From the NCBI GenBank assembly GCA_943788645.1, contig CALSRC010000010.1:1-64000 (forward strand): a DNA stretch of 64,000 bases, in the 5' to 3' direction. Position 1 is the stretch's first letter, and every line of letters starts with the position of its first letter. The translations under genes and the position numbers were made by a program. This DNA is from UA16 sp002292325 (lineage in GTDB: Bacteria > Bacteroidota > Bacteroidia > Flavobacteriales_D > Sanyastnellaceae). Below, in pieces: positions 1 to 8,508 of this stretch. The notes under the pieces were generated by a model, which saw only the letters and a program-made list of their open reading frames with translations, was not told the DNA's origin and made no database searches.

Positions 1-169
1 GTGCGACTCCGGTGGCGCCTAAGGCCTCTGCGTTGCTCAAGGGTCCAGCGGCGATGGCAATCGCTTCACTGCCCTGAGCTCGAGCCCATGCAGCAGCATA
101 ACTTGCTGCTTCCAATCCCGCCTTCGTCGCGGCCCCATTCTTGGTTGAGATAATTGCTAATACTGACAT
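1..169 (-). CDS. etfA: Electron transfer flavoprotein alpha subunit, N-terminal part (runs off the left edge)
   Basis: The first 56 codons are present, starting ATG at 169; the rest lies beyond the window. The visible part starts MSVLAIISTKNG and continues with a stretch rich in Ala and a helix (GLEAASYAAAWARAQG), matching the N-terminal domain of EtfA in Bacteroidota. It follows etfB with only three bases between, so the two subunits are co-transcribed. EtfAB is a heterodimer carrying FAD and AMP that passes electrons from acyl-CoA dehydrogenases to the membrane quinone pool. The identification rests on the short N-terminus plus the etfB neighbour; the FAD-binding C-terminal domain cannot be seen here. 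Confidence 0.85.
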   Translation of the reverse strand, partial: MSVLAIISTKNGAATKAGLEAASYAAAWARAQGSEAIAIAAGPLSNAEALGATGVA

Positions 170-172
170 GGC

Positions 173-910
173 TTAAATGGCTTTGGCTTCTTCCCGAAGC
201 AAACGAATGAGTTCTTCTGGACGTTCTGCATCGATCATTTTGCATGCGCCTTTTTCAGGGGGCAAAGTGAATTGGCTGATTGTTGTAGACGGTGTCGATT
301 CTGCTGACTCAACCGTCAACGGTTTTGTTCGGGCCGACATGATGCCCCGCATGTTTGGAATGCGTTGCTCTGCCATTCCTTTGGCGGCGCTCAAAACAAA
401 TGGACATTGAACTTCCATGATTTCCTCTCCCCCTGCAGCTTCTCGCTTCAATGTCGCTTGACCACCATCCACGTCTAACTGGGTCGCGTTCGAGATAAAT
501 CCACAATCCAACATTTCTGCAACCATCGCTGGTACAACCGCTCCATTGTGGTCGATGGTTTCCTTTCCACACAAAATGATGTCGTAACCTCCGCTGCGGG
601 CATGCTCTGCGATCAGTTGCGCAACTTGCATCGCATCGGTTGGCAGCGCATCAATCCGAACGGCGTCATCAGCTCCGATGGCCAATGCTTTTCTGATGAT
701 CGGATCACATCCTGCATCACCTACCGTTATCGTGGTCACTGTCCCTCCATTTTTTTCTTTCAGTTCAATGGCGCGTACCAACGCGTACCATTCATCGTAT
801 GGATTGACGATGTACTGCACCCCTGAAGAATCGAATTCTGTGTTGCCATTTGTGAAGGCAATTCGACTCGTTGTATCAGGTGCTTGGCTAATGCAAACGA
901 GTAATTTCAT
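173..910 (-). CDS. etfB: Electron transfer flavoprotein beta subunit
   Basis: A 245-residue protein, the normal length for EtfB. It opens MKLLVCISQAPDTTSRI and has the family pattern NPYDEWYALVRAIELKEKNGG followed by TTITVGD, the AMP-binding half of the ETF heterodimer. The internal signature around VQCPFVLSAAKGMAEQRIPNMRGIMSART matches the conserved ETF beta C-terminal motif that recruits dehydrogenase partners. The start at 910 is chosen because the upstream in-frame codons (to 925) overlap a perfect Bacteroidota -7 box and do not resemble EtfB. It precedes etfA and is divergent from pdhB. Cytoplasmic, acting in fatty-acid and amino-acid oxidation. Confidence 0.95.
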   Translation of the reverse strand: MKLLVCISQAPDTTSRIAFTNGNTEFDSSGVQYIVNPYDEWYALVRAIELKEKNGGTVTTITVGDAGCDPIIRKALAIGADDAVRIDALPTDAMQVAQLIAEHARSGGYDIILCGKETIDHNGAVVPAMVAEMLDCGFISNATQLDVDGGQATLKREAAGGEEIMEVQCPFVLSAAKGMAEQRIPNMRGIMSARTKPLTVESAESTPSTTISQFTLPPEKGACKMIDAERPEELIRLLREEAKAI

Positions 911-914
911 GCTA

Positions 915-922
915 CAAAGGTA
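915..922 (-). promoter_or_regulatory. -7 box TACCTTTG four bases before the etfB start
   Basis: Read on the minus strand, TACCTTTG matches the Bacteroidota -7 consensus TAnnTTTG perfectly and ends four bases before the etfB ATG. A TTTG lies about 13 bases upstream, closer than the usual -33 spacing. If used, transcription would begin at or a few bases from the start codon. Confidence 0.55.
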
Positions 923-1027
923 CACTTTCCCTGACCAAATGATGCGCTATCATCCCGTGTTCACATGGTTTTTTGTGATTCATTTCAAAAAAAAATTCAG
1001 CCGAAATCGACCGATAAACTTCTGGGT

Positions 1028-1057
1028 TTTGTTCCATTGTTTGTTGACTTATCTTTG
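1028..1057 (+). promoter_or_regulatory. Promoter of pdhB (TTTG ... TATCTTTG)
   Basis: TTTG at 1028-1031, an 18-base spacer, and TATCTTTG at 1050-1057 fit the Bacteroidota sigma-ABfr promoter (-33 TTTG, -7 TAnnTTTG). It would give a leader of about 20 nt before the pdhB ATG at 1083. It lies in the divergent gap between etfB and pdhB. Confidence 0.6.
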
Positions 1058-1082
1058 CCGACCAATTCAACAGGGTACACGC

Positions 1083-2063
1083 ATGCGCGAAGTTCAATAC
1101 AGACAAGCAGTGGCCGAGGCCATGAGCGAGGAAATGCGAAGGGATTCCAGCGTCTTTTTGATGGGCGAGGAAGTCGCAGAATACAACGGAGCATATAAAG
1201 CTTCCAAAGGGATGCTGGAAGAATTCGGTCCAGAACGCGTCATTGATACCCCCATTGCTGAATTGGGATTCTCAGGAATTGCTGTAGGAGCAGCGATGAA
1301 TGGACTTCGTCCAATCGTCGAGTTCATGACCTGGAACTTTGCCGTTTTGGCGGCAGATCAAATCATCAATCACGCTGCGAAAATGTTGCAGATGAGCGGT
1401 GGCCAGTACCACGTACCGATTGTATTCCGAGGCCCCAACGGAACGGCCGGTCAACTCGGTGCAACGCACAGCCAATCCTTTGAATCTATGTACGCCTCCA
1501 TCCCCGGATTGAAGGTCGTCACACCCTTTACTCCATACGAAGCGAAAGGCCTGCTCAAAAGCGCCATCCGAGATAACGACCCCGTTTTGGTGATGGAAAG
1601 CGAAAAAATGTACGGCGACAAAGGCCTCATTCCAGACGGTGAATTCCTCGTCCCAATTGGAAAGGCCAACATTCGTCGAAAAGGAGATGCGTGTACGATT
1701 GTATCGTTCGGAAAGATTTTAAAAACGGTCCATGCTGCTGCAGACGAATTGGAGAAGGAAGGCATCGAGGTGGAAATCATCGATTTGGTGACCATTCGTC
1801 CGCTTGATTTGGACACCATCATCCAGAGCATTCAAAAAACCAACCGACTCGTTATCGTGGAAGAGAGTTTCCCTGTGGCGAGCATCAGCAGTGAAATCGC
1901 CTATCGGGTTCAGCGAAACGCCTTTGATTCGCTGGATGCTCCCATTGTGCGTCTCTGCCAATCGGACACCCCTTTCGCCTTCTCTCCTCCCCTTATCGAT
2001 GAAGCGTTGCCGCAGGTAAAGGACATCATGGATGCCGTAAAAAGTGTAGCTTACGTCGCCTGA
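1083..2063 (+). CDS. pdhB: Pyruvate dehydrogenase E1 component, beta subunit
   Basis: A 326-residue protein of the usual E1-beta length. It has the transketolase pyrimidine-binding domain first (MGEEVAEYNGAYKASKGM, then RVIDTPIAELGFSGIAVGAA, residues about 25-70) and the C-terminal transketolase domain after residue about 190 (IVSFGKILKTVHAAADEL). The long open frame extends upstream to 678, but similarity begins at MREVQYRQAVAEAM, so the start is 1083. With an alpha subunit encoded elsewhere it forms the thiamine-diphosphate E1 enzyme that decarboxylates pyruvate and loads lipoyl-E2. A branched-chain 2-oxoacid E1 beta is the main alternative, but PDH is better supported by the NGAYKASKG and GPNGTAGQLGATHSQ segments. 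Confidence 0.93.
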   Translation: MREVQYRQAVAEAMSEEMRRDSSVFLMGEEVAEYNGAYKASKGMLEEFGPERVIDTPIAELGFSGIAVGAAMNGLRPIVEFMTWNFAVLAADQIINHAAKMLQMSGGQYHVPIVFRGPNGTAGQLGATHSQSFESMYASIPGLKVVTPFTPYEAKGLLKSAIRDNDPVLVMESEKMYGDKGLIPDGEFLVPIGKANIRRKGDACTIVSFGKILKTVHAAADELEKEGIEVEIIDLVTIRPLDLDTIIQSIQKTNRLVIVEESFPVASISSEIAYRVQRNAFDSLDAPIVRLCQSDTPFAFSPPLIDEALPQVKDIMDAVKSVAYVA

Positions 2064-2116
2064 GGCGAATTATTTTAAAAAACAACCGCGCGCTCTAGCG
2101 CATATAGATTAATACA

Positions 2117-2854
2117 ATGGATAATCTCCTGCTTTATTTAGTACCAGCAATTGCCGTAGTGGGATTGCTCGTGATGGCCGTTCAAGCAGCTTGGGTTCGC
2201 AAGCAAGATGCAGGCAACGACCGAATGAAGGAAATCGCAAAACACATTCACGAGGGTGCATTGGCATTTTTAAGTGCCGAGTACCGAATCCTCGCGATTT
2301 TTGTGGTCATCGCTGGTGCGTTGCTCGGACTGGTAGCCAGCCTCGTTGAGACGACGCATTGGTTTATAATCGTAGCTTTCGTTATTGGTGCTGTGTTTTC
2401 GGCTTTGGCGGGGAACATGGGAATGCGCATTGCAACTGAGGCGAATGTGCGGACGACCCAAGCGGCGCGTTCAAGCTTGAGTGAAAGTCTCAAGGTGAGC
2501 TTCACGGGTGGCATGGTCATGGGACTGGGTGTCGCTGGTTTGGCTGTATTCGGGTTGAGTACTTTATTCATTCTGCTGTTCCAATCCAATCTATTAGGAG
2601 TCTCCTTTGCTGGTGGGAATGTGGAATCGTTTACGATTTTGCTTGAGGCGCTCGCAGGATTCTCGCTGGGTGCAGAGAGCATCGCACTATTCGCCCGTGT
2701 AGGAGGAGGCATCTATACAAAAGCCGCTGACGTTGGAGCTGACTTGGTCGGAAAAGTGGAAGCGGGAATTCCAGAAGACGACCCCCGAAATCCAGCGACC
2801 ATTGCTGACAATGTAGGAGGACAATGTCGGGGACGTAGCCGGAATGGGTGCTGA
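2117..2854 (+). CDS. hppA: Membrane pyrophosphatase, N-terminal part (reading frame broken near 2819)
   Basis: This frame encodes the first 234 or so residues of a membrane-bound ion-pumping pyrophosphatase: several hydrophobic helices, then the substrate-binding loop ESIALFARVGGGIYTKAADVG and IPEDDPRNPATIADNVG. After that the frame turns to an unrelated tail (GQCRGRSRNGC) and stops. The family motif here is DNVGDNVGDVAGMGADLF, and the DNA reads it perfectly if one G of the GG at 2819-2820 is removed. The next entry carries the rest in the +1 frame. Together they give about 737 residues, the normal length. The enzyme hydrolyses cytoplasmic PPi and pumps H+ or Na+ outward. A one-base consensus error is the simplest explanation. 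Confidence 0.9.
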   Translation: MDNLLLYLVPAIAVVGLLVMAVQAAWVRKQDAGNDRMKEIAKHIHEGALAFLSAEYRILAIFVVIAGALLGLVASLVETTHWFIIVAFVIGAVFSALAGNMGMRIATEANVRTTQAARSSLSESLKVSFTGGMVMGLGVAGLAVFGLSTLFILLFQSNLLGVSFAGGNVESFTILLEALAGFSLGAESIALFARVGGGIYTKAADVGADLVGKVEAGIPEDDPRNPATIADNVGGQCRGRSRNGC

Positions 2855-4331
2855 CCTCTTTGGATCTTACGTTGCGACCGTTTTGGCCGCCATGGTTTTA
2901 GGCAATTACGTCATTCGCGATATGGGCAGCAGCTATGATTATGAAGTCTACGGGATTTCAACCATGCTTCTGCCTCTGGTAATCTCAGCGTTGGGCATCA
3001 TCTTTTCAATCATTGGCGCCCAGTTCATCCGAGTTGGAGACGGTGGGAAAGAATCAGAAGTTCAAGCTGCTCTCAACCGAGGAAACTGGGGCAGCATCAT
3101 TCTGACAGCCATCGCCTGCTATTTCTTAATTGATACGATGTTGCCGGAGCAATTGACCATGGATTTCTTTGGTGAAGGGTTGCGCACCTTTGGTTCGATC
3201 CAAGTTTTTTATGCTGTTTTAGTGGGCTTGACCGTGGGAGCCGCCATCAGCTGGATGACTGAATACTACACAGGTTTGGGCAAGAAGCCCGTATTCGACA
3301 TCGTTCAAAAATCGTCGACGGGCGCTGCAACCAACATTATTGCGGGTCTCGCGACAGGTATGATTTCAACGTGCGGTCCGATTCTTTTGTTCGCGGGCGC
3401 AATTTGGGCAGCCTATGAGTTTGCTGGATTCTATGGAGTTGCTATCGCAGCGTGTGCCATGATGGCCACTACAGCGATGCAATTGGCCATTGACGCCTTT
3501 GGTCCCATTGCAGACAATGCGGGGGGAATTGCAGAGATGAGTGAATTGCCAGATGAAGTGCGCGAGCGCACGGATGTTTTGGATTCTGTTGGAAACACGA
3601 CTGCAGCAATCGGAAAAGGATTTGCCATTGCTTCTGCAGCATTGACAGCTTTGGCCTTGTTTGCTGCCTACGTCACCTTCACTGGAATTGATGGAATCAA
3701 CATCTACAAAGCCAAAGTTTTGGCAGCATTGTTCATCGGTGGTATGGTGCCGGTCGTTTTCTCCGCATTGGCCATGAACAGTGTAGGTAAAGCCGCCATG
3801 GAAATGGTCAAAGAGGTCCGTCGTCAATTCAAGGAAATCCCGGGAATCATGGAAGGCACAGGAACTCCTGAGTACAGCAAGTGTGTTGACATCTCCACGC
3901 AAGCTGCTTTGCGGGAAATGATGTTGCCCGGTGCCATTACCATCATTGCGCCCATCTTGGTGGGATTCATCATGGGTGCCGAAGCATTGGGTGCATACAT
4001 GGCAGGTGTTGCTGTGAGTGGCGTATTGTGGGCCATCTTCCAAAACAATGCAGGTGGAGCTTGGGACAACGCGAAGAAGTCGTTCGAAGCAGGTGTTGAA
4101 ATCGACGGAGAAATGACCTTCAAAGGCTCTGAAGCCCACAAGGCAGCTGTCACGGGTGATACCGTTGGTGATCCGTTCAAAGATACAAGCGGCCCATCCA
4201 TGAACATTTTGATCAAACTAACGTGCTTGGTAGGTCTTGTTATTGCCCCAATTTTGGGTGGTCACGATGCGCCTGAAGCTGATGTAGATGCGAAGGCTCA
4301 AAAAGTTGAAGTCCCGGCTGAGGTGGAGTGA
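2844..4331 (+). CDS. hppA: Membrane pyrophosphatase, C-terminal part (continues the frame broken near 2819)
   Basis: This frame continues exactly where the N-terminal part loses its family resemblance, starting within the motif as MGADLFGSYVATVLA. It has about ten further transmembrane helices and the second metal-PPi motif around DAFGPIADNAGGIAEM, then GDTVGDPFKDTSGPSMNILIK near the C-terminus. The segment GNTTAAIGKGF carries Ala and Gly at the two positions that mark the K+-dependent class (C. hydrogenoformans numbering 460 and 463). K+-dependent enzymes in Bacteroidota include H+, Na+ and mixed pumps, so the ion cannot be settled by eye. The ATG at 2844 is internal to the real gene and should not be read as a true start. 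Confidence 0.9.
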   Translation: MGADLFGSYVATVLAAMVLGNYVIRDMGSSYDYEVYGISTMLLPLVISALGIIFSIIGAQFIRVGDGGKESEVQAALNRGNWGSIILTAIACYFLIDTMLPEQLTMDFFGEGLRTFGSIQVFYAVLVGLTVGAAISWMTEYYTGLGKKPVFDIVQKSSTGAATNIIAGLATGMISTCGPILLFAGAIWAAYEFAGFYGVAIAACAMMATTAMQLAIDAFGPIADNAGGIAEMSELPDEVRERTDVLDSVGNTTAAIGKGFAIASAALTALALFAAYVTFTGIDGINIYKAKVLAALFIGGMVPVVFSALAMNSVGKAAMEMVKEVRRQFKEIPGIMEGTGTPEYSKCVDISTQAALREMMLPGAITIIAPILVGFIMGAEALGAYMAGVAVSGVLWAIFQNNAGGAWDNAKKSFEAGVEIDGEMTFKGSEAHKAAVTGDTVGDPFKDTSGPSMNILIKLTCLVGLVIAPILGGHDAPEADVDAKAQKVEVPAEVE

Positions 4332-4371
4332 ACACATCAAACTAATTGATGAACGTCGTTCATCTCTTGCA

Positions 4372-4405
4372 TAAAAAAAAGGGACCTGGCTGGTCCCTTT
4401 TTTTT
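4372..4405. terminator. Bidirectional rho-independent terminator after hppA
   Basis: Eight As, stem GGGACC / GGTCCC (4381-4386 and 4392-4397) with loop TGGCT, then eight Ts. The A and T tracts extend the pairing, and each strand gives a GC stem followed by a U-tract. It ends hppA about 40 bases past its stop and could also stop transcripts arriving on the minus strand. Confidence 0.85.
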
Positions 4406-4479
4406 GCTTCAATTTGCTTGCTTCACTTCTTTACTTAAAATTTCCCCGTGAAGGTGAATCATCCTGAATGTTCATCAGG

Positions 4480-4605
4480 TCAGAAATTCTCTGGTTCCAT
4501 ATTCATCACCCGGCGTTTCATTTCTTGAAGCTCATCGACGCTGAAGTCCCTCGGGACGTTTAAAAGGATGCAAATGAAGAGGTTTGCCAATTTGGAAAAT
4601 CCCAT
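4480..4605 (-). CDS. Possible 41-codon small gene, unrecognised
   Basis: A short open frame, ATG at 4605 to TGA at 4480, beginning MGFSKLANLFICILLNVPRD and ending MNMEPENF. It has a hydrophobic N-terminal third and a charged helical C-terminal half (SVDELQEMKRRV), a composition that looks protein-like rather than random. It lies in the 312-base gap between hppA and the next plus-strand gene and would run into the bidirectional terminator. I recognise no family. It could be the remnant of a longer gene, or chance. Apart from this frame and the terminator I see nothing else in 4332-4643. Confidence 0.25.
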   Translation of the reverse strand: MGFSKLANLFICILLNVPRDFSVDELQEMKRRVMNMEPENF

Positions 4606-4643
4606 TATTGGTTGGAGATTGCGCGCGATCTATACTTTTTCCA

Positions 4644-5216
4644 ATGATACTATTCCGTTTGCAATTGCTTAGCTTGATTTTGTTCCTGACGCCCTTCGTT
4701 TGCGAAGCTCAGGAATTCACCGGTCGTCAATACATCATTGACATGATTGATGAGGTTTCATACGAAGTCCCAGGTTTCGGAACCATCAAGTTTGAATACA
4801 GTAAAAGATCGGACGATAGCCAAAATTGGCGCGGTGGGTCACAATTCGATGAAGCACAGAAGGTTCCTTTTCATGTACGCGTGAAACGAGAGAACGAAAA
4901 GAGGTGGGAGCGTGACGATTATTTCGCGTGGTTTGAAATGCCCTCGTATTTGGAAAGAGAAACAGGAAGAGAAAACTACGAGTCGCCCAACGAGCGATAC
5001 TGGGCGACGTTTACCATCAGCCGGGATGCCATCTATCAAATCAAGGACTTTCCGAGTATCTATGTGATTTTTGCGGATGGCGATATGTACTACCAAGACT
5101 GGAATTGGACGACTTATTCATTTGAGGAGGCCAAGGCTCGCTACCTCAAGATGAAAACCATGGACAAAGATTCCGTGGACATTTCTTACAAAAAGTGCAA
5201 CCGAATCAACGAATAA
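4644..5216 (+). CDS. Exported hypothetical protein
   Basis: A 190-residue protein with an obvious N-terminal signal peptide (MILFRLQLLSLILFLTPFVCEAQ, cleavage after A-Q region), which is why ATG 4644 is preferred to the longer frame from 4584. The mature part is polar and rich in aromatic and charged residues (YSKRSDDSQNWRGG, YYQDWNWTTYSFEEAKARYLKMK) and has no motif I recognise. It is probably periplasmic or surface-exposed. It converges with the large lipoprotein gene that ends at 5276. No functional assignment is possible from the sequence. Confidence 0.7.
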   Translation: MILFRLQLLSLILFLTPFVCEAQEFTGRQYIIDMIDEVSYEVPGFGTIKFEYSKRSDDSQNWRGGSQFDEAQKVPFHVRVKRENEKRWERDDYFAWFEMPSYLERETGRENYESPNERYWATFTISRDAIYQIKDFPSIYVIFADGDMYYQDWNWTTYSFEEAKARYLKMKTMDKDSVDISYKKCNRINE

Positions 5217-5275
5217 CTTATTCATCCAGTTGAATCAATCAAAGAGAAGTTTCAGATTCCGTCTGGGCGGCTCGG

Positions 5276-7537
5276 TTAATTGCTGAAACTGTAGCTGCCC
5301 CTCATAGTCCGCGTAGAGAGCACGATTTTGCCATTCCTTCGCGCCACATCGAAAATTACCGGCGTCAAATCGGAGGTGTTGTTGAATTCCCGGGGGCCGG
5401 AATAGTAATAAGGGGTGAGCCACACGGAGTCATCCCCGCTTGGTTCCCAACGCACCCCATCGGCGGAGGGATCCTTTAATGCAGAGGGCAGACTGGCGGA
5501 GCCACCAACCCGCAGAACGACGGACCCTGCAGATCCTGAATAGTGACCTTGGAGCGCTTTGACATTGCTCTCCCTTGCCTTTCGCTGTTCTTCCATCTGG
5601 GCTTGGCGTCGCCTTTCCCTATTTTCCCGTTCCACTGCCAATCTGGCCATCTCCTCACGCTCTCGTTTTGCCCTTTCAACCTCCAAGATATCCTTTGATT
5701 TGTTGCATTGTTCTTTCAAACTCTCGATTTGATTGATTATCTCAACTTCATCCCTTGGAACGGTCTGCTCGAATTCGGAAAGGGTTTGCAGGGCAGAAGC
5801 ATAATCGTCGATGGATGGCCCTACTCCTCTTGCAGGCTCCATAGCGGTTCTCACGGCGGCCCACGTTGGATGATTCGAAAGGGTCACATTCAACCCATCT
5901 TGTATCACGTGACCAAACCAATCCCCAGATGGGCCTTTGCCTTGCTTGTAAATCAACGACCCGTTTGAGAAATATTCGGCGCTTTCAATGTCCGAATCGT
6001 AATTCGTGAGGCCTTTGAAAATCAGTCGGCAAACTGTTTTACCATCCTTCTTGGCTTCAAATTCTTTCAGTTTGTTGTTGGCATACGAGAACCGCATCCA
6101 GTCAGATTCGTCTTGCAACATGACAAAACCTCCATCCTTTTCGAATCCTCTGAATGAGATCATCCGATCTCTCTCTGAAACATTGTCGAAGTAGTCATAC
6201 ACCCATGAAGGGTTGGAAATTATCACATCTCCATTCTTATTGGGCTGCCCGTCAATCAGTGCCATCAGGCACCAATGATCTGCGCTCGGGCACAATTCAG
6301 GGAACAGCGAAGCCATTTCAGAGATGGCCGTTTCCCAGCCTCCGGTAACCTGGTTGGCTCGGCCATTCTCAAAGTATTCCGCTATGACTTGCGCAATAAT
6401 TTCGTCTTTCAATGATTGGGCACTGACTTGAAAATAACCTCCTTCTGAATTGATATTCGTAATGGCAAACTTATAAGTCGATTCGAATTCCGTAATTCGA
6501 TTGAGCATTTCTCCCTGATTTTCCAGATCGTTACCCAATTCTCTTTTCAATGCATCTCCGTATCGCGCTATGCTCGTGGATATCGCGTTTTCAACCCAAT
6601 CCCCTTCCATTTCAGTAGAAGACTTTGCAAGGTGCTCCGACATGAATTCCATGACAGCACGCTCGCTTGCTTCCCCTGGCATCACGAGATCGGCAAAAGC
6701 TGCCTTTGTCTTTCCTTGGATAGCAACCGATTTCTGAATACTTGCCGGGTACCTCGCAAGAAATTTGGCATAGGACTCAACTGTATTCTCTGATTGAGCA
6801 GATTCGAACGCAAGTCGAGCCTCTTCCATTTCATCTTTCGCCCTCTTCGCTTTCTCAAGGATATGCGAGTCCTGGTGGGACGCGATGAATCGATTTAAAG
6901 CATCTTCAGTTCCCTCTTTCAGCGCCAGATTGAATTCAACTTCGGCCTTCAACTTTTGTGCTTCCTCATGAAAGGGCGAATCTGGGAAACTGAATATGTA
7001 GGTGTCAAAGACACTTGGGTTTTGACTTCCCCACTTCTCATCCAGTTTCCTTCGGTAGAAAGCGTCCGTATAATCCATGTCCAGAGCTACCGATCGTGAA
7101 TTGGGTCCGAGCTGATAGAAATCCGATTGAAAAGCATCAAACAAAAGAGGAATGCCATAGGTGACCAACGACAAACCAAGACTTTTCTTTAGTGCCTCGC
7201 GGCGAACCTTCCTATTCAAATTGATGGTTTCCGTCTCGTAATCGGGAGCAGTCACAATTAGACTAAGGTTTTTCTTCTTCAATGAGGGTAAGGCAAGGTT
7301 TCCCGATGTTCCGGTGGTACTTTGAGTTAGGTCCCTATCAATATCCGCTGTTGAACCTTTGATCATCACTTGGGCGTTCGGTGCGTTGGCTCGAAAAGAA
7401 ACTGTCTGATTGGCCTTGCGTTCCGATGAAGCGTACTTGTGGCTTGCACATGAAGCCATACCCATGGACAAAATCATTATCAACACGATTGTGAAATCAC
7501 TCTTCCCGCATCGATGAGTAATGTTTTTTAGCTTCAT
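5276..7537 (-). CDS. Large lipoprotein with PEGA-like and coiled-coil segments, unknown function
   Basis: A 753-residue protein. From the start at 7537 the N-terminus is MKLKNITHRCGK, a hydrophobic stretch, and a lipobox MASC, so it is predicted to be a lipoprotein. Residues about 40-110 resemble a PEGA-type beta domain (NLALPSLKKKNLSLIVTAPDYETETINL). The middle is helical and repeat-like, with short segments of similar pattern (FNLALKEGTEDALNRFIASH, ARLAFESAQSENTVESYAKF) that recall TPR-type helices. Near residues 615-675 lies a strongly charged coiled coil (VERAKREREEMARLAVE...). The C-terminal 90 residues look beta-rich. No enzyme motif is visible. Codons upstream of 7537 are open but do not improve the signal peptide. 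Confidence 0.75.
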   Translation of the reverse strand: MKLKNITHRCGKSDFTIVLIMILSMGMASCASHKYASSERKANQTVSFRANAPNAQVMIKGSTADIDRDLTQSTTGTSGNLALPSLKKKNLSLIVTAPDYETETINLNRKVRREALKKSLGLSLVTYGIPLLFDAFQSDFYQLGPNSRSVALDMDYTDAFYRRKLDEKWGSQNPSVFDTYIFSFPDSPFHEEAQKLKAEVEFNLALKEGTEDALNRFIASHQDSHILEKAKRAKDEMEEARLAFESAQSENTVESYAKFLARYPASIQKSVAIQGKTKAAFADLVMPGEASERAVMEFMSEHLAKSSTEMEGDWVENAISTSIARYGDALKRELGNDLENQGEMLNRITEFESTYKFAITNINSEGGYFQVSAQSLKDEIIAQVIAEYFENGRANQVTGGWETAISEMASLFPELCPSADHWCLMALIDGQPNKNGDVIISNPSWVYDYFDNVSERDRMISFRGFEKDGGFVMLQDESDWMRFSYANNKLKEFEAKKDGKTVCRLIFKGLTNYDSDIESAEYFSNGSLIYKQGKGPSGDWFGHVIQDGLNVTLSNHPTWAAVRTAMEPARGVGPSIDDYASALQTLSEFEQTVPRDEVEIINQIESLKEQCNKSKDILEVERAKREREEMARLAVERENRERRRQAQMEEQRKARESNVKALQGHYSGSAGSVVLRVGGSASLPSALKDPSADGVRWEPSGDDSVWLTPYYYSGPREFNNTSDLTPVIFDVARRNGKIVLSTRTMRGSYSFSN

Positions 7538-7785
7538 TTTCAAGAAAAATAATGAGGTTTGATGAAGATGCAATATAGCTGAAATATGCACCTATTAATC
7601 GCACATTAACACTAATCCATCATGAGCCCAACAATGAAATATTGAATTGATTGAGCACTATTGTCAAAGAGGGGGGGCGTTAAAAACTTTCTGCAATTAC
7701 CGAATTATCTATAACAATAGTGAATAAGGTTTTACAGGCGGATTTGAATGACCTTCAATGAATACCCTACCCCGCAAAACGCAGA

Positions 7786-8403
7786 TCACACAAACAAGCC
7801 GTGAAGCTCAGCGTCCACGCCTTCAATGACGATTCCAAGGTCCTCCTTGTTCTCGTGGAAACGGTTGCTGTCCACATCAATGATCAAAAGCTTGCCCGTC
7901 GTGTAAGTGCTGATCCATGCCTCATATCGTTCATTCAAGCGATTCAGGTAATCCAATCGAATGGCCTCTTCGTAATCTCGGCCACGCTTCTGGATGTTCT
8001 CTACCAATTTAGGAACAGAAGCTCGCAAATAAATCATGAGGTCAGGCGGAGAAATAAACCGCTGCATCAATTCAAAAAGGTCCAGATAATTCTGAAAGTC
8101 CCGCGAGCTCATTAGGCCCATGGCATGCAAATTCGGTGCGAAGATGTTTGCATCCTCGTAAATCGTACGATCTTGAATTACGTTCTTCCCACTTTCCTGA
8201 AGTTCAGCCAATTGAGCGAACCTCGAACGCAAGAAAAAGACCTGAAGGTTGAAGGACCAGCGTTGCATATCCTTATAAAAGTCGTTCAGGTATGGGTTGT
8301 CGTCAACTTGTTCAAAGTGCGGGGTATAGCGGTAATGTTTCGACAATAAAGTTGTCAAGGTTGTCTTTCCAGACCCGATGTTTCCGGCGATGGCAATGTG
8401 CAT
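7786..8403 (-). CDS. Deoxynucleoside kinase (dAdo/dCyd kinase type)
   Basis: A 205-residue protein, full length for bacterial deoxynucleoside kinases. The P-loop GNIGSGKTT is at residues 7-15, the substrate Glu-containing segment FEQVDDNPYLNDFYKDMQRW follows, and the catalytic DRTIYEDANIFA motif sits near residue 78. LIID near the C-terminus precedes a terminal helix. It phosphorylates salvaged deoxyadenosine, deoxyguanosine or deoxycytidine with ATP in the cytoplasm. It lies downstream of the GH3-like gene on the same strand, with a 105-base gap, so co-transcription is uncertain. The exact nucleoside preference cannot be read from the sequence. Confidence 0.9.
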   Translation of the reverse strand: MHIAIAGNIGSGKTTLTTLLSKHYRYTPHFEQVDDNPYLNDFYKDMQRWSFNLQVFFLRSRFAQLAELQESGKNVIQDRTIYEDANIFAPNLHAMGLMSSRDFQNYLDLFELMQRFISPPDLMIYLRASVPKLVENIQKRGRDYEEAIRLDYLNRLNERYEAWISTYTTGKLLIIDVDSNRFHENKEDLGIVIEGVDAELHGLFV

Positions 8404-8508
8404 AATCTTGGCTTCGTTCAGTCTGCAAATTAGGCCGAATTAAAACAGCATCGAAACCGTGTTTTCAACAGGTATCCCACATGCATTGAACGAGGAATTG
8501 TGGATGAA

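Noticed and set aside
2064..2116. GCGC-rich short palindrome between pdhB and hppA as a terminator
   Set aside because: The stem is four bases and no T-run follows; the two genes may be co-transcribed.
2844..2900. Programmed frameshift in hppA
   Set aside because: No slippery heptamer or following stem-loop is visible, the break sits in the family's most conserved motif, and similar one-base breaks occur in other genes here.
3366..4139. 257-residue minus-strand open frame opposite hppA
   Set aside because: It is antisense to strongly conserved pyrophosphatase sequence and has a Cys/His/Ser-rich composition of a codon shadow.
7592..7785. Possible small RNA or gene between the lipoprotein and the nucleoside kinase
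   Set aside because: No coding-like frame, no stable stem with U-tract and no recognisable promoter; only an AT-rich gap with a G-run near 7671.
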